Below are positions 54,680-64,000 of a stretch of DNA of 64,000 nucleotides, piece by piece. The stretch comes from Waltergamsia citrina (taxonomy: Eukaryota; Ascomycota; Sordariomycetes; Hypocreales; Bionectriaceae), in contig JAKLNE010000003.1 in assembly GCA_022814615.1 (NCBI GenBank), positions 682,001 through 746,000 of the forward strand, read 5' to 3'. Position 1 is the first letter of the stretch; each line of letters begins with the position of its first letter. The notes under the pieces are model-generated. The model was not told the DNA's origin and ran no database searches. It saw only the letters and a list, made by a program, of their open reading frames with translations. The translations under genes and the position numbers were made by a program.

Positions 54680-57600
54680 ATGGCTGCACCTGATGTGCCA
54701 CATCAAGCGCAAGAGCCAGTGAATGAGCAAGACGATCCACCAGTTATTCGCTTCAAAGATGCTGTTGGCAGGAAGTTCAGGTTGCCATATGACATGGTGC
54801 GACAATGGGAAGTAAGTAATTCGCTGCTCGCAGAGAAGTTCGATTGAAGAAGCTCTAATCCTATTTCACAGGGAATGCGTGACATGATTGATGCTGCTTT
54901 TCTTCGGGTGGACGTGCTAGGGCCACACGTTCGGCAAGGCCACTACGACTTGATAGGACCTTCAAACGAGATCATCCTTCCGGCCACCTGGAGCGCTCTG
55001 ATACGGCCTGGTATGTCTATTACAATGACTATGTGGCCTATGGAAAAACCCCCTCGACCGGTTCGTCCCCCCGGCTTCCCACAGCCGTCGTATCCGGCTG
55101 ATCCTCCCCCATTCTCCCCCTCTGCCCCTGCGAAGCCAGGGCCAACTAACCATCATCATCCTCCTCCTCCTCCTCCTCCTCCTCCGGGAGATCAAGCGCC
55201 GGCGGAATCTGGGCATCAGGCAAGAAAAGTAACAACAGTGTCCAATGGCAATGTAGTCATTGATAGACCATCCGTTCCACACAAGAGTGAGAAGAAGGAC
55301 TCAGTTATGTTGTCATTTCTTGCTGGCAAGCAACCGAATTCAAAAAAGAAGAAAAGGTCGGAAAAAACCATAATGGCACCCCAAACTGTCCCCACGCTAC
55401 CCCTGGAATCGCCACCACGACATGAGCATCCTGCTCAGTTTCAACAGCAAGTACCGGCAGAACATCATCATTCAGTACCTACTCGCGGAAGCTACAATGT
55501 TCCACCCCCTCCAGGCTGGCTTCCAGGCGTTCCAAGGGGCTATACGGCACCACCGCCACCTCCTCCGCCTCCGTGGAGCGTTCCAAACCCTCCAAGACAT
55601 GGAAAAGCTTCCAAAGCCGCAAGCGAGCGAATTCGAAGTGCTAGACCAAGCAGTAGTGGAGGATCCAGCGATTCATCATCTAGCTCCAGCCAAAGTGAGC
55701 GTTCAGAGTCTATCACATCTCGTAACGCGGCACGGAAAAGCGGCTTGGTCTTCAACGCGAGACGACAAGCTAATGAACGACAAGTCACTCGTCGCCAGTC
55801 GACGCTGCCTATATTTGAACCTAAGCCAGAAATTAGGGAGTTTAGCTCAGCTCGAATATATTCTGACGAGATTAGTGCAGGTTCAGTGACACTGGAGCTG
55901 ACAGAACGCACTGAACCACCGGGAGCTGCGTCAGCTTCCAATGACAGTGACCGAATTACGTGGATGTGAGGCTATTTTCTTAATATTGGAATACTTCGAA
56001 GTATCATAAATAACACGATTCTAGCAATGTGTCGAGAGCTGTCATGGACTTTGCCGAATTCGAGGTGAGTGACTTATCCTTCTTGATAAGTTTCAATCGA
56101 GATTGTATAATGATTCTTCCTAGAATATAGCATTACATGGAGCAAATATAGCTATCAGCTCGGATATTAGGCTTGCTATGGAAATGATCTTCAAAAAGAT
56201 TTACGACAAGAAGTTGAATAAGAGTCGCAGCAATTGGTTTATTCAACCTGGAACTGCACTTAGATGTGATGTAGATTCAGGTGGAGAGACCGTGGCATCA
56301 GTTCTCTTTGCGTCGATGCCTCAAGTACACGTCGATTCTTTCAATGCTAAGGTCGCTTCAAAGTCTCAAAAGGGGGTTTGCTTACCTCGCAGACTTCACG
56401 AAGTATTCAACCCGTACGATACTTCATTCGAGCGAGATAAGAATCAGGTATTCCTTAGAGAAGACGGTGCGGGATCTGGGGATATTCTTTGGATTGGTGA
56501 AACGTGGATCCTGGTGATTGATTCTAGTATGCATTCAAGACGGTCCTTAATGAGTAGTTGTCTGCTGCTAATCGGATATAGCTCACGTTATCACCTATGG
56601 CAACCCACGTCGCAAGACTACTCTTCAGGAGAACATTGACATCAGAGAAAGAGCCACTAGAAAATCTTCTGAAAGGGTAGTTCAAGTAACAACTTCAAAG
56701 GACTTGCGATTTGTGCAATTCCAAATCCCACTCGACAGTTGTGAAACATTCTTTGTGAGTGAATAGTATAAGGAAAACACCGATATTTGCTGAATAGAGT
56801 CAAGTGCTGACTTTTTGAGAATAGAAACTACAATCATGTGTTGAAGAGCAACTTTCTGACCACTTCGACTTGTTTGACTTTGATTTTGGCGATTACCAAC
56901 TGGTAGATAACAAGGGGGATGCTTTAACAGCAAGAAGTTGGTCTAGACTCACAAAACATACCCAAGAGAGTATCATCAGGATTAAAGCGGAAGCAATAAT
57001 TGGGGATAAATCTTCAACAGATAGCTCATCTGGATTCGTACATGGTAGTTCAAGCTCGGCTTCTTCGACATCCCGGCGTCGTGGAAGCTTCAAGGCTGAA
57101 GACGAGGGATTCTTTGGTATCAAAAGGATCCCCAGCGTCGTCTCAGAAGATGGTACGTTGAGATGTCGCTTTGTAGTTCAATCTGTAAGGAATTAACAAT
57201 GCAATTGCTAAACGTTGAATAGACGCATCCACTCTGCCAGATCTTCATCCACAGGTCCCACCATTCCTGAGTTGGAGCATACTGGACTCGAAAGCATCTT
57301 CATCTACGGCCGATGTTCATGCGAACCACGAACGTTCTACCAGTGAAGGGGACTTGAAGGAAAGTATCCGAGCTTGTTTGGTACGGACTGAGACTGCTTT
57401 GATCGAGCAACATCATCCCCATGTGGCAGACTTACAGACGAACTTTCCCGCCCTCAACTTCAGCGAAGATAGTACAGTTCAAACTAGTTTTGAAGACGCC
57501 GAGACGAAGCTGTCAACTCTCTTTCTCTCGGAGAGAAGACCACACGACTCCAGAGCATCTGCCTTGGACGATGGGGATCTTTCTCGAATCTATAGGGAAT

Positions 57601-59292
57601 ACCTCTCAATCTCCCTTAGAACACTCGAAGCCTTTGCCCTCAAGACGCATGGCTCTCCACTGCTGTCTTTATACTATTCGAACCTGCTGCGAACATCGCA
57701 CGTAAGAGATTTTGGTTTTGGGTTTAAAGCATAGGGTTCAAGCTAACATCACTCTAGTACTTGAAATACCACCCTCCAGGAGATTGCCCACAGAGATGGA
57801 TTATCTCCCGTAAGCCTATCCCCATTCCGGGGTATAGGCTCCTAGATAGTACATTAGCGCATGATGATTGTAAGCAATGCGAAGATGGAACGATATACGA
57901 TACTTCTCAAGCAGCAATAGAACATCTACGAAGCAAGCATTTATCTGAGACGACTTCGATGGATAGAATCAAGGACTACCTTATGCCACTTTCCACAGCC
58001 ATCGAGGAGAGATACATAAGGGAGATCTGGGAGATCCTGAACACGAGCGTTTCTATTATGACAGTGGTCGCAAAGGAGGCCAGAGACCTCCAAGACGGCG
58101 TCGTTTTTGGAGATCGCTTCCGCCAACCAACGCAGGGCATTCCTTACGCTCTTCTAAAAGCGCTGCAGCTCATTATCGCATTTGCTTGTACTGTGCCAGC
58201 ACTATTAGATGAGTTCAAAACTCTGTATTCTCACAGGGTTTTGGAACGCGAAGCTCAAACACTGTCGCCGAGTCAAGAATTACGAGAGAAAGCTAGGCTT
58301 CTCAAATCCACGGGAGTCGAGATAGGATCTTTGATGAAGACCGCCGCACGAGCGCTGATAGGGTCAGAGGAGACAAGAAAGAGAGAAGATATTACCAACT
58401 TCTTTTGTTCGGTAGGAGCACACGGAGTGGCTATGCAGATGATTTGCAATATTTTTCTGGAGCCTGTCTACAACAACTTGAGCGCTGCCGAGCTTTACAG
58501 GAACTACACCGACAACTTGGTAGGTTTATTCTTTGTCATGGACATATAGAAGAAGAGTCATTAATGTGTTAAAATTAGGGATCTAAGGTCATCCGTCGTC
58601 CAAACAAACGGCAAATTTCGGTGATCAGCGCGATGATGGATGAGATGTCGCGACTCAATAAGGTCAGAGAGTGGCAACATAAGGTTATACGATCCCTACA
58701 AACGATATTATCACCAGATACACATCTTACGCCACTCAAGGACCTTCGTGATAAGACATACGAGATCGAGCGATATATATTAGACGACGTCAGCGACAAG
58801 CTCGACGAGCAATCTGATATTTTCCAATCAAACCTTGAGCAAGGGGATAAGCTCATCCAAGTGGTCAATGATACGACCGAGATCACTAAAGACGACTATA
58901 GCCGCGCAATATTTGTTTTCACAGTTGTGACGGTTATTTTCTTGCCGTTGAGCTTTGTTGCTGCCTATCTGAGCATGAATGGTGGACCTTCGGAAGACGG
59001 TTGGGTAGAAACTCAGGCATTGTTTTGGCAGATTGCAACTCCTTTGGCTGTGGCGATTGGTATATTCTGCCTCGTAGTAGCATTGCAAGGATATAAGCAG
59101 ACTGCTAAGAGATGGATAACCCACTACAGTTCTCTATTGGGGCTACGGCGCTGGCGCTTGCCATGGTCAAAGAGAAAAGGATCTGAAATGTCTTCTTCTC
59201 TCCATGAATATTCAAGCGACACTGGAACCAGCAGTACTTATGATCATTCGAGGACGGAGAGCACTGCACGGCGCAGAAGGAGACGACGTTAA
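54680..59292 (+). CDS. large CorA-like membrane protein with ubiquitin-like N-terminus
   Basis: Nine exons: 54680-54811, 54872-55965, 56025-56064, 56124-56526, 56582-56754, 56825-57152, 57223-57701, 57758-58519, 58579-59292. All phases agree and give 1374 residues. Order: a ubiquitin-like segment (IRFKDAVGRKFRLPYDMVRQWEGM … WSALIRPGMSITMTMW); a ~230-residue disordered linker with H4P9 and a second polyproline run; a large globular part with DFAEFE, QPGTALRCD and ILWIGETWILVID; further linkers with Ser and basic runs; a helical region; and two C-terminal membrane helices (IFVFTVVTVIFLPLSFVAAYLSMN, and one near ATPLAVAIGIFCLVVALQG). The tail ends RRRRRRR. This is the lineage-expanded fungal CorA-like family. 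Its signature is SMN, not GMN (58972-58980), so Mg2+ transport is doubtful. Confidence 0.85.
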
Positions 59293-60497
59293 AATAGGAA
59301 CAGTTAGATCTGGGACACATGCATACAAAGTAAATGAACAGATGAAGCAAGAGGTAGGATAACGAACAGCCAGACACTCGTATCTAGAGAACAGCCAACA
59401 ACCCCCTGGGAAGAGCATTTACATCTTTCATTCGTGATTGTTTTCTTGAGTTGCCATGAAACTTATGATGTTCGTTACCTTAGAGCTCGATCGTTTTCTC
59501 GCTGCAATCTTTTAGTAGTTTCATTGCCATTATCAACAATTTTCTTATTGATAGGAAAAAATGCCACGTTGTTATGTATTCAGATTCGCGGCGAGATTCA
59601 GATCCATTCAAGATGATAATTGCACACCCTTCACCCAAGGTTACGCGGCTCCCCACTCCTCTTAGATCGCAGCCTTCCTGGACCCCAACGCTCGGGTACT
59701 GCATCCTTCCTGGCTTCGACACTAGGCAAGCATAATCATTATGGCGTGCCAGGCAGGAAGAATGACTTGCTTCTTGGGAAGCTAGGTGAACAGTGAGTAT
59801 GTTTGGTCATGATAAAATCTGATGGTCGAATCAGAACCAGTGTCTGCTTTGAACGCATGTACATTCAGAGGCTCTTCTGGTAATTTCCTTCTTGAGAAGC
59901 CAGGGAATTCAAATGATCCCGAATACATGATCTCTTGTTAGCCTCAATCGAGTCCGGCCTGGGGGCTGCAATAGTCAAACTGCAGGCTTCTATTAGCTAA
60001 ACACCTATGTCCAATCCCTAACAATGTGCGAATCCTATTACCACGACAACACGACACTGATGCTGACTATGGTAGGGCGGCTGAGCAACTCTCTAACAAA
60101 CGACCCAAAGTGTGGAAGTAACAGACTATGGCCACCAACCTTGCTTTTATTGGACTAAAAGACGACGATCAGATTCTACTTTTCTTTTTTTTAGAACGCT
60201 CCTCGTTTAACATTTGTACCGATTGGCAAGGCGCAGCATTTCTTGAATTCACCCCTCGCTGCGCGCAGCCCTGCACTCCCTCCATGACTGTGCCGTGTCG
60301 ATCAACAGAGGCTTGCGCGTCAAGGAGTATTAGATATCACAGCCGTGATTTAAATACAGGAAAGGTCTCTAGAAGTGAAAAAAGCTTTGCAATTCCAGAT
60401 TCTTAAGAAATTATCAACTTCACATCTTGTTTGTTGCAGTTAGCAGCCGCTCGAAAGAAAGCACTTCCAAATCGAGGAAATAAACGACTAAATCATC
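59293..60497. other. intergenic, nothing recognised
   Basis: 1.2 kb with unsupported short frames only (for example 60128-60406). Confidence 0.45.
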
Positions 60498-61274
60498 ATG
60501 CCGAATATGGATGTCGAATCTATTGTACGTTGCGCCCTTGCGCTCAACTACATCCCCGGATTCACCCTCTGTCTTGCCCAAGGAATCGATACTGGTGTAG
60601 CTGTTCCTGTTGTTGGTATCGTACCTTTGACAGGGTCCTTGGTCATGACTGGTCTGCACTTCAGCGCCCGTCGGCCAGCACGCCTTCGCCTCGGACATCG
60701 CCATTCTATGGACGGGGAAGTAGGTGACAACGACCGAAAGCTTACCAAACTTTGGAACGCGGGCGTTCTTCCCTTCGCTCTGGACTTGTGTGCTTTTGGC
60801 GGCTTCCAGGCTGTGCTTGCGGTTACTTGGTACCTTTTCGATCGTGGCAACGACTACAGTGATAGTGATCTTCTTTTGATGGCTTATGCCACTTTCCCTT
60901 TGATGATCAACTGGTACGTTTTTCTTCTGCCTATGCTCCTCGGTCTTTTGCTTCCTGGACAATAAAGCTGACATGACTTTGCTAGGCTTGCCCACCTCTT
61001 CCTCGCCTTCTCGAGACTGGGTGATCTGTCGAGGACTCTGCGAACGGCTCTCGTTCACTCTCTCGCTCATGATACCTGCCCTAACTGCCCTCCGCATTAT
61101 CGTGCGGTTTCTCTGAACCCTTCGCCGGCGCGGGAGGAAGACCTAGAGAGTGGTATTATGACTGAATCTCAGAGGGTGCGTGATGGGCTACTGCACGGAA
61201 ACCTCTACGACGCTGATTCCCGCACTGGTCCCAGGATTGAGCAGGGATCAGACAATGGCAGCAAGGCTTCATGA
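60498..61274 (+). CDS. small multipass membrane protein, unknown
   Basis: Two exons, 60498-60913 and 60986-61274 (72-nt intron GTACGT...GCTAG), 234 residues. Unspliced, the frame stops at 60965 after 155 residues; splicing instead joins TG|G (Trp) and keeps 96 more codons open, which favours the spliced form. Hydrophobic segments lie near residues 10-30, 31-52 (VAVPVVGIVPLTGSLVMTGLHF), 90-113 (GVLPFALDLCAFGGFQAVLAVTWY) and 125-145. The C-terminal ~90 residues are hydrophilic with a CPNCPPH motif and an acidic patch (REEDLESG). It looks like a four-helix membrane protein with a cytosolic tail. Function not recognised. Confidence 0.65.
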
Positions 61275-61495
61275 TTCTGCAATTGAAGCTGTCATAACAG
61301 AACAAGGAGTTATACATGCAGCGGTGTATGAATGCCTTTGGGTAATGACGAGGCGGAGTTCCTCACTCTGCTCGTCTCTGCAAATGCTGGATATGACAAC
61401 AAAGCAGTGTGAGAGCAGCGATGTGGAACGTGATGAGGTCAGGTTTGGAGGGAAATCAGTGCAAGCATGGTAGAACCGAATGGGCTGTTAGTTTT

Positions 61496-61542
<47 letters not shown>

Positions 61543-62287
61543 TTTGCCGCCACAGCCCCAAACAAGAAGGCATATTTATAAGCCAAAAAAATAGCTTAAA
61601 ATGCGCCGCAGCCGGAAGCCTACGAGAGTCTAGGCGATGCATAGTCTTCAAAGAGCAATAAAGACAGATAAGCAAGAAAGTACGAATAAAACACAAAGTA
61701 CACACAAGGTACTACGGAACAAAAGAGAAATGATGAGGTCTTGCGCAAGTGGCTCGCTTGGAACGAGTACCCGCGCCGAAGTAAGCAGTAGCCTTACGTA
61801 TACGTACATATATACCAAATCGACACATCAAACGGAGTATGACAAGGATAAACTCCCCGCCTCTCGGCCCCACCCGGAGCCGGTTTGATGTGTGTCTAGT
61901 CCGGGAACGTCTGCAAAGAGCCTTGGACATTGCTTTATTGTTGTGAATCAACAAAGGGTACTCGACCCGTATTCTGAGTTTTCGGTTTTCGGCCGCATTC
62001 GAAATGGAACCAATCTCGCCATGCGTGATGCATACTGCACGGGTATAATACTACGCGAATCGCTTAGTGAAAGCCGAAAGCCGAGTGCGTGGCCGATTGA
62101 CTCAGCGTCAGCATTCGACTGCTGTTTCCATCCACATACGGCGTGAGGCGTCGCCAAGCTCGGACTCGCCGTCTATCATGAGAAAGCAAAAGACGGATTT
62201 GAATTCAAACTTCATAGGGAAGAAAAAAAAAATTATAAAGCATAGCGGCCGCTCATCAGTCGAGTCCATTCAACCAACATAAGAATC
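61275..62287. other. intergenic with long homopolymer junction
   Basis: 1.0 kb. Contains the T31A14 tract at 61498-61542; other frames run through it only because homopolymers lack stops. No gene recognised. Confidence 0.5.
61498..61542. repeat. T31A14 homopolymer junction
   Basis: A run of about 31 T directly abutting about 14 A. It is self-complementary and prone to length error in sequencing. Confidence 0.85.
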
Positions 62288-63466
62288 ATGGTAAACCAAA
62301 GTCAACCCTCCCTCTCCTCCTCCCGAGGGCGCATCCGCGATGTACTACCGGCCCTCCGTCTGGGCAAGTGGCCGCCGGGAAAGCTCAACTCCATCACCGA
62401 TGTTCCCGGCGTGCTGGTCCACACCGAATCCATCCAGCCGGACCGCGACGTCAATACCGGCGTCACCACTATCCTGCATCGCGAAGACTGGACCAAGTAC
62501 TCTAGCTTCGCCGGCGTCTTCCGCTTCAATGGTTGCGGTGAGATGACCGGAGCCCATTGGATCGACGAGACGGGGCTGCTTACCTCCCCCATCATCATCA
62601 CCGCCACCTCATCCGTCGGCGATGCCTACCGCGGCGTATGGGAGTACTGCTACAAGGAGTATGCCAAGGACCGTGTGATGGACTTGTTTATGTTTCCAGT
62701 AGCCACAGAGACTTATGATGGCTACCTAAGTGATCAGAGTCGGTTCGCTCTCACGCCCCAGCACGTCATCGAAGGCATCAAGCAAGCCTCTGCGGACCGC
62801 GTACCCGAGGGAAACACGGGAGGCGGCACGGGCATGATCTGCCATCGATTCAAAGGTGGCACCGGATCTAGCAGCCGCCTGATCGAGGGATTCGACGCCG
62901 AAGGCAATGCTAAGACGTACACCGTCGGCGTGCTGGTACAAGCCAACTACGGAAATGCTGAAAATCTACATATCGGCGGTGTTCCTGTGGGCACCATCCT
63001 CAAGGAGCAGGGCGAGGCGGAGTCGGCCCAGGCAGAATTTAAGGAGCCACGCAAGGATGGGAGCATCATTATCATCGTGGCAACTGATGTGCCCCTCCTG
63101 CCTGTGCAGCTACAACGTCTAGCGAAGCGCGCAACGGTTGGCCTGGGTAAGGTAGGTGGCTATGGCTCCAATACTTCGGGGGATATCTTTCTGGCCTTCT
63201 CAAACGCGAACAAAGTTCCATTCCAGGCGTTGCCGTTGTCCGAGGACGGGGCACCGGTGACGACGCCGTACACACCTGCGCCTCATGGGGTGCAAATGCT
63301 AGATAATGACACTATTACCGGGGCATTTGAGGCAGCGGCGGACGCGACGGAGGAAGCTATCTACAACGCTATGTTTATGGCGGAGGATATGATTGGGTTC
63401 AAAGGGAGACGGGTGGATGCGCTAGATCTAGAGAAGGTCAAGGATATTGTAAACAAACGTTTATAA
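62288..63466 (+). CDS. S58-family (DmpA/BapA-like) aminopeptidase
   Basis: Single exon, 392 residues, GC-rich third positions. The product reads as a P1/S58 N-terminal-nucleophile peptidase, the family of L-aminopeptidase D-Ala-esterase/amidase DmpA and beta-peptidyl aminopeptidase BapA. The N-terminal block SITDVPGVLVHTES is followed by the motif GNTGGGTGMICHRFKGGTG, then SSSR. In the family the precursor cleaves itself between Gly and Ser; here that would be G193|S194, with S194 as nucleophile, giving chains of ~193 and ~199 residues. Later blocks VGVLVQANYG and DVPLLPVQLQRLAKRATVGLGKVGGYGSNTSGDIFLAF agree. There is no signal peptide, so it is probably cytosolic. The natural substrate is unknown. 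Confidence 0.9.
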   Translation: MVNQSQPSLSSSRGRIRDVLPALRLGKWPPGKLNSITDVPGVLVHTESIQPDRDVNTGVTTILHREDWTKYSSFAGVFRFNGCGEMTGAHWIDETGLLTSPIIITATSSVGDAYRGVWEYCYKEYAKDRVMDLFMFPVATETYDGYLSDQSRFALTPQHVIEGIKQASADRVPEGNTGGGTGMICHRFKGGTGSSSRLIEGFDAEGNAKTYTVGVLVQANYGNAENLHIGGVPVGTILKEQGEAESAQAEFKEPRKDGSIIIIVATDVPLLPVQLQRLAKRATVGLGKVGGYGSNTSGDIFLAFSNANKVPFQALPLSEDGAPVTTPYTPAPHGVQMLDNDTITGAFEAAADATEEAIYNAMFMAEDMIGFKGRRVDALDLEKVKDIVNKRL

Positions 63467-63612
63467 AGTCGAGAGAAAATAACAATCAATGCGCTAAACC
63501 AGATATCTAAGGGACTTTTCAGGTATTTATGCTATTGGCAGCTCGATTCATGAAGTGGTGGAGGTATCTAGGCCCAATGTCGCTTGCAGGTCACTCCCTA
63601 CCTGGTCACTCC

Positions 63613-64000
63613 CTACCTGGTTGAATACACGGCATCGTCCCGCTTCCAAACCAAAGCGAGAACAGCAGAAGCCGGTCCCATAGCGACGACATTTTTCGCA
63701 AGCTCCAATACGTCGGCTATACTTCCAGACCAGACCCCAGCCCGGTTCGCCATGGTGGCAGCCCAGACAAAAGCAGCCGCAGAACCCAAGTACTGATCAT
63801 ATTGGAAGAATTGCATCGTAGCCGAAGCAATAGTAGCTGGGCCGTACCAGTGCACTGCGTGAGGTATGAACACATTTTCAAAGGTCAGATGGCCAGCGAC
63901 ATCCTCGGGAAACAGGTCTGGTTGCACAGCGGCGGCAGCAATAACAGCTAGCGTCGTCCAGTGGACAATGGCGCCAACAAGCATAGCGAACCTGTATGCG
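63613..64000 (-). CDS. partial multipass membrane protein, runs off right edge
   Basis: The 3' end of a minus-strand gene; the frame stays open to the window edge (AYRFAMLVGAIV…), so the Met at 63984 need not be the start. At least three hydrophobic segments are visible: VGAIVHWTTLAVIAAAAV, a block with YGPATIASATMQFFQYDQYLGSAAAFVWA, and ELAKNVVAMGPASAVLALVW. Gly/Ala/Tyr-rich hydrophobic helices of this kind occur in small fungal membrane proteins, including membrane terpene cyclases of secondary-metabolite clusters, but I cannot assign it to that family. Convergent with the S58 peptidase, about 150 bp apart. Confidence 0.6.
   Translation of the reverse strand, partial: AYRFAMLVGAIVHWTTLAVIAAAAVQPDLFPEDVAGHLTFENVFIPHAVHWYGPATIASATMQFFQYDQYLGSAAAFVWAATMANRAGVWSGSIADVLELAKNVVAMGPASAVLALVWKRDDAVYSTR

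Noticed and set aside
61439..61705. Frames running through the homopolymer tract
   Set aside because: They are open only because poly-T/poly-A contains no stop codon (poly-Phe/Lys).

Overview
This window is nuclear DNA from a filamentous ascomycete (Pezizomycotina). The best guess is Sordariomycetes, probably Hypocreales, because several products read almost as family consensus for that group, notably an L-galactonate dehydratase of the Trichoderma LGD1 type. Introns are 50-135 nt with GTRNGT-type donors, CTAAC-like branch sites and YAG acceptors. Genes lie on both strands with no operon logic, and many begin with a tiny coding exon of 33-57 nt. I saw no tRNA, rRNA, CRISPR array or intact transposon.

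Layout. 0-12 kb: a DHCR24-like flavoprotein (-); an empty 2.3 kb stretch; a Zn2Cys6 regulator and an alcohol-acetyltransferase-family enzyme side by side (+), a possible two-gene metabolic locus; a family 25 glycosyltransferase (+); and an HSL-type alpha/beta hydrolase (-). 13-20 kb: PEX14 (-) and NDC80 (+) share a 476-bp divergent promoter, followed by a NAPE-PLD-like metallo-hydrolase (+) and a 73-residue protein. 20-27 kb: a secreted GH47 mannosidase (-), the ERCC1/Rad10 repair protein (-) and a conserved-looking disordered protein (-). 27-31 kb: 3.4 kb without a gene, with short tandem repeats, leading into the L-galactonate dehydratase (+), which is convergent with an acyl-protein-thioesterase-like hydrolase (-).

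34-50 kb is mostly housekeeping: GPI mannosyltransferase 2 (+), an NPC1 sterol transporter (-), a CUE/DUF1771/Smr protein (+), a PEX11-family peroxin (-), the complex I 51-kDa subunit (-) divergent from dynactin p27 (+), and a mitochondrial hydroxyacid-oxoacid transhydrogenase (-). 50-64 kb is more accessory: two divergent proteins that may have nucleotidyltransferase-like folds, a nine-exon 1374-residue CorA-like membrane protein with an SMN instead of a GMN signature, a small multipass membrane protein, a T31A14 homopolymer junction, an S58-family (DmpA/BapA-like) self-processing aminopeptidase, and the 3' part of a membrane protein running off the right edge.

I did not find a clearly new multi-gene system. 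The strongest unusual signals are a 7-nt micro-exon in PEX14, the CorA-like receptor-like architecture, the nucleotidyltransferase-like pair, a GH47 enzyme lacking its conserved disulfide pair, and the regulator/acetyltransferase pair. Exon boundaries were read by eye from splice motifs, reading phase and protein-family continuity. No searches or expression data were available.
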